NCBI GenBank assembly: GCA_001931905.2
Contig: MSJI02000342.1
Span: 1 to 30,596 of the forward strand
Length of the DNA: 30,596 nucleotides
Direction of reading: 5' to 3'
Source: Cladosporium sp. IMV 00045
Lineage: Eukaryota; Ascomycota; Dothideomycetes; Cladosporiales; Cladosporiaceae
The notes beneath the pieces were generated by a model that saw only the letters and a list, made by a program, of their open reading frames with translations, ran no database searches and was not told the DNA's origin. This document shows, in pieces, positions 9,286 through 20,011 of this stretch; the stretch's first letter is position 1, and each line of letters begins with the position of its first letter. The translations under genes and the position numbers were made by a program.

Positions 9286-9811
9286 AATGAAACGATAATC
9301 CTCAACCGTTCTACTCACCGAGCATTTTCAACCTCCCTGTCACTTGCGCTACTGCAGCACTGCGGTACTTGTGCACTTTTGTCTTTCGTAAGTTGAATAT
9401 TGAATGCGGTTGGTGCAGAAGGAAGCAACGAGATCGGATGTTCACAAAACTGAGATATTTTGCGCTACAAATAGCGGTTTAGGAGCTGTTAGTTAGCGTT
9501 GATGCAATCTGGAAAGAAAAAAGTTTACCTTGATAGACCTACGAAAGAATGCAACGCTTTTAGAGGATGTGGGAGGGTCCAGCACTTGTGCTAGTACCGT
9601 AGCACACATGTCTGAGGCGAAACTACATGCAATTGAGAGAAACTGGGGGAGGAATAAGAGAATAATGCCGGTGCTCATGAAGCATAAGAAAGAGAAAGTT
9701 TCATCTGGAATGAGCATGTTGCATTCGACATGTTGATATTCTTCTTGCTGCATTGGACAACTTCTCCATACGAGCGGTCTGTCTCGCGACGCTCCCTTCC
9801 TCGCTTTCCAT
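9286..9811. other. Convergent intergenic region, no gene seen
   Basis: The region lies between the 3' ends of the adenylating enzyme and the secreted-protein gene. Short frames on both strands show no motif or splice structure. Confidence 0.45.
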
Positions 9812-11453
9812 CTACTCATCACCAACCCACTTGTATTCGCAAGCGTAAGCGCCCCTCTCGAACTCCGAAGCATCTTCACACTTCGACTTGGGCCACATCT
9901 TGTCCTCTAGGCCATCCTGGCCGGGAAAATTGCCTGAAAGCTTGATCATGCCCCTGTGACTGTCACTGTAGCTTCCCTTGACAACCTCCATGGCGAAAAA
10001 GCAAGGAGGCGGTGTAGAGGACTCCCAGACTTGGGAAGGCTTTGCGTCGCCGATCTTGCCATCGTTGTCTTCCCAGCAGTCGACGGCGTTCCGCATAGTC
10101 CAGAAGGGGTCCATGTTCCAGGCCTTCCACATGTCGTTTTCGGTCAGATCATTTGCGCCGCCGAGCGTGCTCCAATCGCCTCCGTCCCAGGACAGCAGGT
10201 CCAGGCAGCGTGACTTTTCATCATCCCAGGCATTGTTCGGGTTTGTACACTTGTTTTCTGAAAGATCAGTGCGGACGACGACGAATATCTTCTTGTAAAG
10301 ACGGCCCATCTGCCACAGCAGTGATTGGTTCTGCAGTGAGATTAGCATTGGCTACATTCGCAACGATGATCACACGGAACTTACAGCTTTCTCCTTGAAT
10401 TTGCCAGCGAACTTCTCTGCAGCTGCGGTGTTGCTGTCTTCTCTGAGCCAATCGCCCCAGCCGAGAACTTGAACAGCAGGATCTATAGGCGTCCGGCGGT
10501 CAGCGACAAGTTTGAATGGTCAGGATCCGCGTGCTTACTATCAACACCGCCGCGACGCATCTCATCTGGGATGACGTCCTGGGATTGGCCCAAACGTCCG
10601 AAGACTGCACCAACAAGACGGGAAATGATGTTGTTGATCTCTTCGATCATGTTGTCGATCATGCCGTCAATTCTGGCTTTCGCCCTTCCAGTTTGGTCGG
10701 GAACAACGCTACATGATGGTCAGTCAGGACTTCACATTTCGGCGGGTCGATTCACTGCTGGATGCTCACTTTGAAGGGTTCACAGTGCCGAGGATACCAA
10801 TGACACCAGACACTGCGCCAACAGCGCCACTGGCAGGGCCAGCAAAACCTGCACCGATGCCCGCGGCATAGCTGAGGATTGAGAGCACATCGGGGGTCGA
10901 ATCATCATAACCATTCGGCAGGTTCAAGATCTCTTGAATCTGGCTGACCTTCAAAGCGCTCTGCAGGAAGTTGTCGTTCATGTCCTTCTCAAGAGCTGCC
11001 ATGTAGGTGTGGAAGTGCCTCAGAGAGATGTAGAGATAGTATAGACCACCCTTGTCGATTGCATTGAGTTTCTCTAATTGAACTCCATGTCAGTAGACGG
11101 TAACATCCGCTAAAAAGGTTCAACATACCACAAAGATCGAATGGCGTCTTGCAAGTTGCGCCAGTAGTTTCACAGTCGAACTGGGTGTAGTCTTCCTTGG
11201 GCAAGAGTTCTCTGAACAGATGCTGAGCCCACTTTGTGTGATCCATATTGGAGTTGATGTAGTCATCGGCAAACTGCTCTGCTCCACTGTCATACCAGAA
11301 GCTACCCTTGTCCTCGATCTCGTTGAACTTGATGTCTGCGTCGCAGCTAGGCAGTTTTCGATCGCGCAGTTCCTGGGTCAGTTCTGCGTTGGCAATCGAT
11401 AACAGAGACAAGACCGCAGCTGCTACGGCAAGCCAGCTTGGTGTAGCGACCAT
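9812..11453 (-). CDS. Secreted cysteine-containing protein of unknown function
   Basis: Predicted 471-residue protein from five exons: 11453-11129, 11073-10770, 10708-10539, 10482-10385 and 10330-9812. Donors GTATGT, GTGAGC, GTAAGC and GTAAGT, with all phases consistent. The N-terminus is a clear signal peptide ending near SIANA/EL. Ten cysteines follow: four in exon 1 (in KLPSCD, FDCE, GATCK, FDLC) and six in the last exon. In between lies a long Gly/Ala-rich hydrophobic stretch (about 171-206), then an amphipathic helical stretch (about 217-248). I do not recognise the family. The layout of a Cys-rich N-terminal block, hydrophobic hairpin-like segment and Cys-rich C-terminus fits a secreted protein that may contact membranes, but no function is shown. 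It is flanked by the transposon on its 5' side. Confidence 0.8.
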
Positions 11454-11719
11454 GATATCTTGTTGACTATAGTTGATTGAAAGAATGATGGAATGGTCGT
11501 GTGAATGGTTTGCTTGTCTACCATATCATGCGAGAGTAAAGCAAAGCTTTTATATCTATTGACTCGCTCACTGCAGCTTCCACCCTGATAATCTCACGAC
11601 GATTGCGGCTAAAGACCGTGACACAGGACATAGTCCGTAATTGGAATCTTCGTAGAGCATTTCAATATAAGCGACTATGGATTATGCAGATATTGACATT
11701 TTTAGGACGACGAAGGATG
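11454..11719. promoter_or_regulatory. Promoter region of the secreted-protein gene
   Basis: The 266 bp between the start codon of the minus-strand secreted-protein gene and the transposon insertion site hold no gene. A TATATC stretch lies about 100 bp upstream of the ATG. The transposon has landed within this gene's upstream region and may bound its promoter. Confidence 0.35.
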
Positions 11720-11721
11720 TA

Positions 11722-11764
11722 ACGTAGCTGACGGTGAAGTGGGACAGACGGTGAAGTGGGTCAC
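11722..11764. repeat. Left terminal inverted repeat
   Basis: Pairs with 13514-13556 with one mismatch. It contains the 13-mer ACGGTGAAGTGGG twice, starting at 11731 and 11748, the kind of repeated subterminal word that transposases bind. Confidence 0.9.
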
Positions 11765-11781
11765 CCCCGCGCGTTAGACTC

Positions 11782-13488
11782 GTGTATCTACTCGATTCCT
11801 ACGCGTTCCTTTGTTCTTTCTTTACTTCACTTATAGATCTCGCGCCCGAGTATCTTACGGCTATTACTAGCTATCGGAATCGTGAATATCCTTCTATTCG
11901 CGCTACTACTCGTGCGTTTAACTTATCGAAGATAAGTCTCTCTCGCTACCTCCGCGGAGGTCTTACGCGCCGCGTAGCCCACGCCGACGAGCAATACCTC
12001 TCTCCCGCCGAAGAGAATATACTTATTCGATATATCCTTCGACTCGATAGCTTCGGAAGTCCTATATCCCCGGCGTTTACGCGTAAACTCGCCTACGAAA
12101 TCCGTCTCTCCCGAACCCGACTTTCGGCTTCTACGACTCTTCCGCCTTTCCCGGGAATATACTTTATAGATAAGCTACGAAAGCGATACCCTACGATAAG
12201 AGGCGCGTATACTAGGTAACTCGAGAAAGGACGGCTTATAGGTACGACTTACTCGGTAATAGCGAGCTATTTCAACGCTTTAGCTTCGCTATTCCTCGAG
12301 AATTCGTACCTCCCGGAAGATATTTATAACTTCGACGAGTCGGGTTTCTCGCTAGGTACGAGTATATCTACGAAGGTACTTACGAGTACGAATAAGAGGA
12401 GGCCGCGTAAGGTTATACCCGGAAGGCAGGAGTAGATAACCGCTATAGAGAGTATAAGCGCGAGTAGGAGAGCGTTACCTCTACTTCTTATCTATACCGG
12501 CGAATATATAAATACCGGGTGGATTCCTACGTCTACGCCGGAAGGGTGGCGTTTCTCGGCGTCTACTAAAGGGTAGACTTCGGATAGTATAGGCTACGAG
12601 TGGCTTACTACGTTATTCGAACCCGAAACGCGACCTACGACCCCCCGGAAGCGCCTTCTTATTACCGATAGGCATTCGTCGCATCTTACGGCTAAGTTTA
12701 TCGCTTTTTGCCTTAAGAAAGAGATAGACCTAGTCGTATTACCGCCGCATTCGTCGTATATAACGTAGCCTCTCGATATAGCTATTTTTAGCGCGTTAAA
12801 AACCTATCTTTCTCGCGAAACAGATCGACTCTCCCGCTTCGATCCGGGTCGAATCTCGAAGGTAGAGTAGACTACTACGTATATAAAGGCTAGAGAAGAC
12901 GCATTTCGACTTCCTTCTATCCTATTGGGCTTTCGTAAGACGGGTATCTATCCGTTTTCCCCGATTACGCTTCTCTCGACTCTAGAAATGCCTTCCGGAC
13001 CTACGACTTCTTTATATAATCCTACGACTCCCGAACGATCCGAAACGACGTTTCTTACTAGTTCGCCTCCTAGTAGAACCGATATTCGAAAGGCAAACGC
13101 AGAACTACTCGATACGATTCGAAAAACGTCGGGTATTTCGTCGCCTACGAAGCGGTATATCGAGCGGCTTACTATATCGTACGAGAAGTCGAATACCGAA
13201 AGAACGCTACTATAGAACGAGAATAGCGAGGTACGAGAACTTCTACGATACCGTAAGGAACGTACAAAAGGGAAACGAGTCGCGATTAAAGGGAAGTTCG
13301 TTTTTAATACGCGTGAAATCCTCGAGGTAATCGAAAAAGCCGAAAGCGAGAAGTCGAAGAGACTAACGAAAAGACGAAGAACCCGGAGGTCTATAACTCC
13401 CGAAATCGAGGAATACGAAGAGGAAGACCCTACGAACGACGTCGTAGAGTCAGAAGATGATTATATCATCGTAGCGTCGAGAAAGTAA
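11782..13488 (+). pseudogene. Transposase with CENP-B-type HTH and DDE domain, RIP-inactivated
   Basis: One continuous frame from 11782 to the final TAA at 13486-13488, broken by six in-frame stops at 12217, 12433, 12574, 12766, 12868 and 13213 (one TAA, five TAG). There are no frameshifts. Each stop is explained by one C-to-T or G-to-A change from a Gln or Trp codon. The N-terminal part resembles the two helix-turn-helix units of Fot1/pogo transposases. Catalytic landmarks follow: NFDESGF (first Asp), ITDRHSSHL (second Asp; the usual Gly after it is Arg, a G-to-A change) and LPPHSSY...PLD (third Asp). The C-terminus is basic then acidic. The start codon position is approximate. Confidence 0.88.
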
Positions 13489-13513
13489 ATTCAAAAGTTG
13501 TCGTATCAAATTC

Positions 13514-13556
13514 GTGACCCACTTCACCGTCTGTCCCACTTCTCCGTCAGCTACGT
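13514..13556. repeat. Right terminal inverted repeat
   Basis: Reverse complement of the left end except for one base (A for T in the outer copy of the internal 13-mer). It is followed by the TA target duplicate at 13557-13558. Confidence 0.9.
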
Positions 13557-13558
13557 TA

Positions 13559-14217
13559 GTCTAGGGCTGTAGCTAGGGCTACGTACCGTAGAATGTTCCG
13601 AGCTGCGGCTTGAAGATTCGTTTGCTCCACATGGCTCGTTACCATAAGCGAAACCGTTCGCTTGGCTCACGTTGGTCTGCCGCTCCATACCTTGTCCTTA
13701 ATATCCTTTTTGCATCCTTCCGATGATTTGCAAGATGCGGCTCTGCTACAGCAAGGAAAATCATCGCAAATGTGGCGATTCGAATGCGCATGAACGTCGG
13801 CACTTCATGGCATCGTATTCCATTTCGTCAGGCAAAGTCAGCGGAGTTGTCTGCAATACGGCCTATTTGGAAGGATGTGAGAAGCCCTGAAGCGGTAGCC
13901 TTCGAATACTGCGCCCATCACAACACTACACAGGAAGTTGGAGGCTGATGGAGACAAGCACAACGTCACATCTGTAAATGCCACGGGGGCCAGGCTACCT
14001 CCGTACCCGCTCGTCCAACCAGACCCGAAGACATGAGGCCGCACTATAGTCGCGAACTAGGCGTCGCAACAGCCAAATCGCATTCATCCTGCCAGCACAT
14101 GCACGTCTTTTTGGGCTGAGTGTTCTTCTGGTGATTGACCTGTGGAGACACTCCGGTAATTTGAGAATTAATAGAAAACACAAAAGCAGGCCATACGTCG
14201 TCATGGCCCGGGTTTTT
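13559..14217. other. Intergenic region between transposon and FAD oxidase
   Basis: Normal base composition with no RIP spill-over from the transposon. Short minus-strand frames here have no motif. It should contain the 3' end of the FAD oxidase transcript. Confidence 0.4.
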
Positions 14218-15889
14218 CTATCCACTGAAATACCCTGAGTCTCTCACCGGTGGCCCGTCAAGCTTGAAATACCCAGGTTGCAACTCTTGGAAGACTCTCT
14301 TCGGATCATACCTCCCTGCAACATCCTTCAGTCTCCTCTTGTTCGCATCTCCGTACGAAGCAATGACATCCTGGAACTTGCTCGCGTAGTTCATGTACAG
14401 ATACTTGCTCGCCTTGCCCTTGGCCTCCGCCGCTTCCTTGATGCGCTCCAGGACCCTGCTGGCGAAAGCGTAGACTCTCTGGTCATCAGACTCAAGATCC
14501 CACCAGCAAGTTATGTGGATCAAGAACAGAGGCTCCTCGAGATCCTCAAGACCCAAGGCATTACCGCCACGCTTCCCCATCGGACCGGTCTGGCCAGGTG
14601 TGATGCCTTGGTACACCATAATCGGAAGGGCGCCTTGCACATCATCGACGGCCGGCAGTTCTTCGAAATAGATATCCTTTGCAAGATCGGCGAGCTCAGA
14701 GTCTGCCTTCACCGTCATGGTGTAGAACATCTCACGAAGTCCGCTGAGGTTCCCCTCGTCAAGCTTGGCTGTGAACTCGTCCAGGCGTACATTTCCAGTG
14801 TCATCGGAAAGAGGCTCTATGTCATCGAAACCGGAGAAAACTGAAGAAGTGTTGCCGTTGGGTTTGGCGTACCACAGCGTAGTGCTGGCAAGCGGCGTGC
14901 CATTTTGCTTGAGCCAAAGTACCCAGAGGCCCGCATTAGGATCGTCTTCAGAGTTGACGATGGCATTGTAGAATGCCTGTGCCAGCGAGGGAAAAGAAAG
15001 CGAGGCGTATCCACGCATACTGGCCCACATCTCATTGTTCGGCAGTGGCACCGTGTACAAATTGAAAGAGACCACGAGACCGAAATTGTTACCGCCTCCT
15101 CGGAGGGCCCAATACAGGTCTGGATGAGATTCTGGAGAGGCGGTGACTTGCCGACCTGAGGCAAGAACCACCTCATAGGAGGCTACATTGTCGCAAGCCC
15201 AGCCGTACACGTTGCTGAAGTAAGAGATTCCACCACCCGTAGTGAGTCCTCCAACGCCGATCGAAGCTATGCGCCCGCCCATGGCCGTCAGATCGTAGTC
15301 TGCAAGGTATGAGTACACGGCATGCCATCTGTTACCAGGACCAACGGCGACAGTGCTTCGATCGGATGACAGTGTGGTGTCATTCAGGAGCTCGAAAGAG
15401 ATGGTGATGCCATCGTCGATGTTCGAGGCACCTTCAAAGGCAGAGTGTCCTCCGGACTTCGCCGCGAACTTGCAAGACGTTATTCTGGCAAGCAGCACCG
15501 CAACTGAAACCGAAGATGCAGTGGGCGCCTTGAGGATGCATGCAGGCTCTCTCTCGGCTTGTAGCGTGGACCAGATGCTGTCCGTGAAGTTGTCGTACAA
15601 AGGACTTTCAGGCGTGATCAGATGATCTCCGTACAGAATCCGAAGCGAGTCGCACTGCTGGTGAGTTAGCAGACGAAGTCATGTCACCTTCCGCATACAT
15701 ATAACTCACAGCAGCGCTACAAAACGCCCCCGAGCTGCGTTTTTGGACGTCATCTAAGGGAAGCTCTGATACATCAACACCATGCTCAGCCAGAGCTCGG
15801 GTCGCGTTGAAGTCCGATTCCTCAATAACGTTCGCCGAGGAGAAGACAGTCAAGGATGACACGAGCAGCAGACCGAAACCCGTGAACAT
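14218..15889 (-). CDS. Secreted FAD-linked oxidoreductase, berberine-bridge-like
   Basis: Predicted 539-residue protein from two exons, 15889-15710 and 15657-14218, joined in phase 0 (GTGAGT donor, ACCAG acceptor). It starts with a signal peptide (about residues 1-20). The PCMH-type FAD domain shows KSGGHSAFEG with His131, the usual covalent FAD anchor, and GVGGLTTGGGISYFSNVYGWACDNV (about 194-218), the pyrophosphate-binding loop. The C-terminal BBE motif reads YMNYASK...YGDANKRRL...YDPKRVFQ (from about 481). Family members oxidise sugars, alcohols or secondary metabolites with O2, releasing H2O2. The second FAD-linking Cys of bicovalent members, normally just before GVGG, is not seen: the residues there are GGRIASI. 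It could act in the nearby metabolic module or be an independent secreted oxidase; the transposon now separates them. Confidence 0.92.
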
Positions 15890-16405
15890 GGCTGCGACCT
15901 AGCAAGACCGATCAGAGGCAGCAATTGCCGTCTGACGATGTTCAAAACCGGAGCAAACGAGGTGAAGCGGGAGATTTGCATCTTGAGGAGAAAATCTTGA
16001 ATATATAGTGCAGAAGCTCCAATAATTCCTAGATCGAGGTTGAGGCGAGACCAAGATCCTACAGTCGCTAAAGTCGGCAGCTAAAAGTTGTTTCTTGTGA
16101 TGTGATAGGCTCCCTCGGACTCGCGAGCTGCGGCCAAGAACTTACGATTAGCGAGCTTGTCCATTAGCGAGCTTGTTCATCAAAACACGGAATAACCATG
16201 GGCCTGCCTGAACAAATGTTTGCATAATTGCGGCCAAGCTTGAAGGTATATCTTTGCTTTCGAGATTGAGTGACAATACCAAAACACAGCATGCTTGTGT
16301 ATTGGCTGCAGGATATATGCGAATCTTTCAACATTCGTGCAGCGATCAACATGCCCAAAGGCCCTTTGATATTTTTTTATGACATTGGTTCCCGGCTCCG
16401 AGAAC
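15890..16405. promoter_or_regulatory. Upstream region of the FAD oxidase
   Basis: No supported gene. The short repeat TTAGCGAGCTTGT occurs twice close together (about 16147 and 16163). The overlapping short frames on the minus strand share no motif. Confidence 0.35.
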
Positions 16406-16855
16406 CTACACAGCATACTCAACAACTCTCCCTCTCAACATCCTCGTACCCAGACTCTTCCTCGTGTCTCCAGTCCCGTTGCCACTTCTCTTTTGTTTCC
16501 GTCGAGATGCACTACCGCTCTCCTTCAACAAAGCACCACATCCCACACACCTCTTCCTGCCCATCGCGACTTTCTTCCTCTTCACGCGATGTGTAGGCCA
16601 GTGGCTGGGCGTGGGAGTTTCCACGAGCCTTCGCGGCTTCTTCAGCGGCCGATCACCGGGGTACCAGTGTTTGATGGCTTTGATTGACTGTTTGTCGGCA
16701 ACGGAAGGGCTCCGGCGCCGCTTGGGTTTTGGCTGAGTGGCTTGAAAGCCCGTCCATATGTTCGTCAGGAATGCGTAGAGACCCATTGGTACGTTCGTGA
16801 AGACGTTGAGAATTGTTGCTGGTGTCGCGGAGTGTGACGACGAGAAGCAGTGCAT
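16406..16855 (-). CDS. Small basic hypothetical protein
   Basis: Uninterrupted 149-codon frame starting with ATG. The product is very basic, with clusters such as KPKRRR, KKPRR and RVKRKK that would act as nuclear or nucleolar localisation signals, and a CVGC pair. I recognise no domain. It lies just downstream of SGD1 on the same strand. The opposite strand also has open frames here, so this may be chance. Confidence 0.3.
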   Translation of the reverse strand: MHCFSSSHSATPATILNVFTNVPMGLYAFLTNIWTGFQATQPKPKRRRSPSVADKQSIKAIKHWYPGDRPLKKPRRLVETPTPSHWPTHRVKRKKVAMGRKRCVGCGALLKESGSASRRKQKRSGNGTGDTRKSLGTRMLRGRVVEYAV

Positions 16856-17067
16856 TCACAAAAAAAAAGCTCTCGCAGACTCGTGCTGGCTGTGGGGAGG
16901 TGCCATTGTCTCTTTGTTCTTCTTGGTGTGTCAGTCTCTTGCAAAGCCGGATTTGGTCTAGCAGTGCTTGAAAGAAGTTGGCGGGTGGAGGCACAACAAA
17001 GACAAAGAAAACAGGCGACAAGAAAAGGATTTCGAGAGTTTGTATTGGGGAACAGAAGTCAGATCAA

Positions 17068-19784
17068 CTAGTAATCGCTCATCTGCTGCTCGTCCTCATC
17101 GTCGCTGAGAGCGGTGGGAGGTGCCTTGGCCGCAGCTTCCGCCAGAGCCTGGGTGGCATGCTCACAGCCATTTCTGATGGCCTTTCTCTCGGTCTTGCCA
17201 TTGGCGATCTCCGCGCTGGCGACAGTTGTCTCGATGAAGTACCTGAGACTCTGAATCATCTCCGGTCTGGAGCCGGCTTGAACGAAAGCATCCTTGACGA
17301 TTTTCTCAAAAGCAGCTTTGGTGGCGGCCTTGTCTCCCTTGGCTGTCGCTTTCTTGTGTGCTTGAAGAAGTACCGTCGTCAAGAGCACCTCAGAGAAGGT
17401 CCTTGTTTTGGCTTGCATGTAGGTGAAGTTGATAGTGCGGAAAGCGGCAATGCTGAGGCCGCCGTCTGCGATGAGAGAGCCGTAAAGCTTCGCAAGGTTC
17501 ACGATCTTGCTGGTCGTCATTTGTTCCTCTGCGTCAGCATCCATGTCGTCTTCATCATTATCGGCCTTCTCGCCCATGCGACGGAAAATGTCCCAAAGAG
17601 CGAACTGGAAGGCTTTTCGGATCTTGCGGTCGCCACACAACTTGCGCGCAATGAACGTGTAGTAGGGGTTGTGGACCTTTTCGGCACTTGCGCAATGCAG
17701 CAAGACACGCGGAATCTCGAGCTGCTGCTTGTTCTTGAGATGAAGTTTCAGAAGGCGCATGTGGGCGTCTTGGTAATCAGATGCTCCGAGCATTGAGATA
17801 AAGATGGCGCGACGAATATCTGTGTTCATTCCTTGCGCCTTTGCAAGCTTGGTCAGAGACACATTTCCTGGGGTTTCCGATTCGTAACCGGCATCGATGT
17901 CTTCCTGCTTGGACCTCGTCGCCTTCTCTGAAGTACCGTTCACAAGCTTCGCCGGGTCATGGTATGATGCTCCCACGAGCCACCACTTTCCTTTCTTTTC
18001 GGTGTCACGAATATCAGCCAAGGAAATGCGCAGAGGCTCGGTCGTCTTGCTTGTCCGTGCACTAAGCGTTCCCAATGTTTTCTTCATGCGCGCGGTATGC
18101 TCTGCAGACAACTGAGAGGCAGCAACCCCCGTCTTCACACGATTGTTCTTCAGGTTATTGATGGTTTCGATCATGAATTTCGTGCGAACAGACAAGTTCG
18201 CCTCCCCAACCTCCGCTACCGAACGTTGGAGAAGCAACACAATGTCTTTTAGCGCACTTGGGTCGTCAGAACGCAGCTGCGTGCCCGAGGTGCGGATGAT
18301 CCTGAGCAGAAGTTCTGTATTTGCCTCGGACAAACCATCAAGGAAAATGCGAATGTAGTCGAAGACGATGGCAGAGCCAGTGAGCTGAAAGGTGTAAAGG
18401 TAGGAAAGGAACCCGATTAAGTTGAGCGTCGTCTTGCCCTCTCCGCCGGTTTCAGAGCGAGACTTATCGATGCCTGCAATGATCTGCTCCAGGATCTGTG
18501 CTCCAAAGTCTGTGCCAACGACCTTGAACAGGGCGGTCGCGAAGCCAGCGTGCAAGATGAGAAATGTATCGTTGAGCACCGAAGGATCGGACACCAGACC
18601 AACAAGCAAATCAACCATGGTCGACGTGACGTGTTGACGCGCACTCTTCTGGTAGACTTCCTCGACCGATTGCAAGATTGAGAGCATGTTGGCTTCGGAC
18701 AGACGGTTGAGAAGACCTTGTAGTTGGCGGCGTAGTTGCTTCAGGGCTTCCTCGTCCGAAGCGGCTGGCTTTCGCAATGAAGGTGGGATGTATTTACCAG
18801 CCGGTGCTGAATCCTTTGTGACCGGTGCGACGTATGGGTTTTCGCGCTCTTTCTTCGGTGCAGCCGGCTCGTCGTCGTCCTCTCCAGAGTCAAATCCGCC
18901 GAAGTCATCACTCCCAACCTCGTCGTCGGAAAAAGTATTCTCGATTCCGTCCTCTTCATCTCCACCGTCGTCGCTTGAGTCCCCACCGTCGTCCTTCTCA
19001 GGCTCCGGTGCGGGCTTTGCCTTCAATCCGGCCTTTCGTCTTTTCTCTTTCAGCCATTCATCATCCTCTGGTCTTTTCCTCTTCCCGGCAGCACCGGTCT
19101 CCGCCTCTTCGTCCGAGCCGTTCACCAGCCAATCCAATTCATCATCGCCGACTTTGCTCTTCTTCTTGCCTTTCATACCCAGCTTCTTTTCCAGCGCAGC
19201 GATCTCATCGTCATCTTCTTCCAGCTTGGACCGAACCGCACGCGAGACGATCGGCTTCGCTGGCTCGTCGTCTTCTTGATCATCCTCGCTTCCCATGCTA
19301 TCATCCTCATCCTCGCCCTCATCCTCCTCTTCCGATCCGACATCTTCCTCCGACATATAATTTGACTCGGGCTCAGGCGCTGCAGCCTTCTTCAAGATTG
19401 ACTTCGTAGGCTTTGCATCTTTTTCAGGACGGGGCGTCGCGGGTTTCCTGGTCGCATCGCTTGCTGAGATGGCTTTTGTATGTTGTGGTGGAGAAGGCTC
19501 CTCGTCCGACTCGTCGAATGGATCTTTGGCGTACGCAGCAGCAGCACGATCTATTCTTCTTGACCTTTGTGGACCACTCGGTCCGGCGCCGCCACCTCGC
19601 TTCGCCTGTCGCTCTTCTTTCCTTCTGTCTTTCCTAGTCGGCTGGAATCTTCCGCGCTTCGAGACGCCACCATCTGGGAAGGTTAGTATTAATTTTGTAC
19701 ATGGCAGACCTCAAGTTTCGTACCTTGAACCTTTTCCAAGAGGACTTGGGGCAACTGAGGCCCTGGATATCCGCGGCGACCCAT
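17068..19784 (-). CDS. SGD1: Nucleolar MIF4G/MA3 protein, Sgd1/NOM1 family
   Basis: Predicted 888-residue protein from two exons, 19784-19724 and 19673-17068. The short first exon begins MGRRGYPGP and joins in frame through a GTACGA...CCCAG intron. Layout: basic N-terminus (KRGRFQPTRKDRRKEER), long acidic stretches (about 125-290), KYIPPSLR (about 314), a MIF4G domain (about 328-533) starting LRRQLQGLLNRLSEAN, and an MA3 domain (about 637-755) with DIRRAIFISMLGASDYQDAHMRLLKL and NPYYTFIARKLC. Sgd1/NOM1 proteins act in the nucleolus, where NOM1 targets PP1 and supports 40S ribosome biogenesis. The gene is divergent from SRP14 across 227 bp, which fits a shared housekeeping promoter. This is core cellular machinery inside a subtelomeric window. 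Confidence 0.95.
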
Positions 19785-20011
19785 TGCGACAAATGCGTGG
19801 TGGTGGATGAAAGCCAGCTTCACCAAAATTTAGACGATCTTCAATCAAAAGATCGGTCGGCCGAGCCGGCATCTTTAACGCCGAGCGCCGACGCCTGCAA
19901 CGCCGGGCGAGAACCCCACACAGACTGGAGAGAGGGCCTCAGAGCATCTCTCACGCTGAAGCCAACGACGATACACCACACCACATCCAATCCATACAAC
20001 GCTCTTCAACA
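19785..20011. promoter_or_regulatory. Divergent promoter of SGD1 and SRP14
   Basis: 227 bp lie between the two divergent start codons. It contains no gene, and the region just before the SRP14 ATG is rich in CA/AAC words, as in many fungal 5' leaders. A shared promoter is inferred from geometry. Confidence 0.5.

Larger units (their letters stand above)
11722..13556 (+). mobile_element. Fot1/pogo-like DNA transposon (Tc1-mariner superfamily)
   Basis: 1835-bp element bounded by 43-bp terminal inverted repeats (11722-11764 and 13514-13556) that match at 42 of 43 positions. A TA dinucleotide flanks each end (11720-11721, 13557-13558), the target duplication used by this superfamily. The size and the single internal transposase frame fit fungal Fot1/pogo elements. 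The interior is almost free of CA/TG dinucleotides: 12001-12240 and 12301-12420 contain none. That is the imprint of strong RIP. The ends keep normal CA/TG content. Confidence 0.93.

Noticed and set aside
9493..9879. 128-codon minus-strand frame downstream of the secreted-protein gene
   Set aside because: It overlaps the end of that gene in another frame and has no motif or consistent composition.
18686..19279. 197-codon Ser-rich plus-strand frame opposite SGD1
   Set aside because: It mirrors the acidic Glu/Asp-rich coding of SGD1 on the other strand; Ser-rich antisense frames are a known by-product, and no start or splice support exists.
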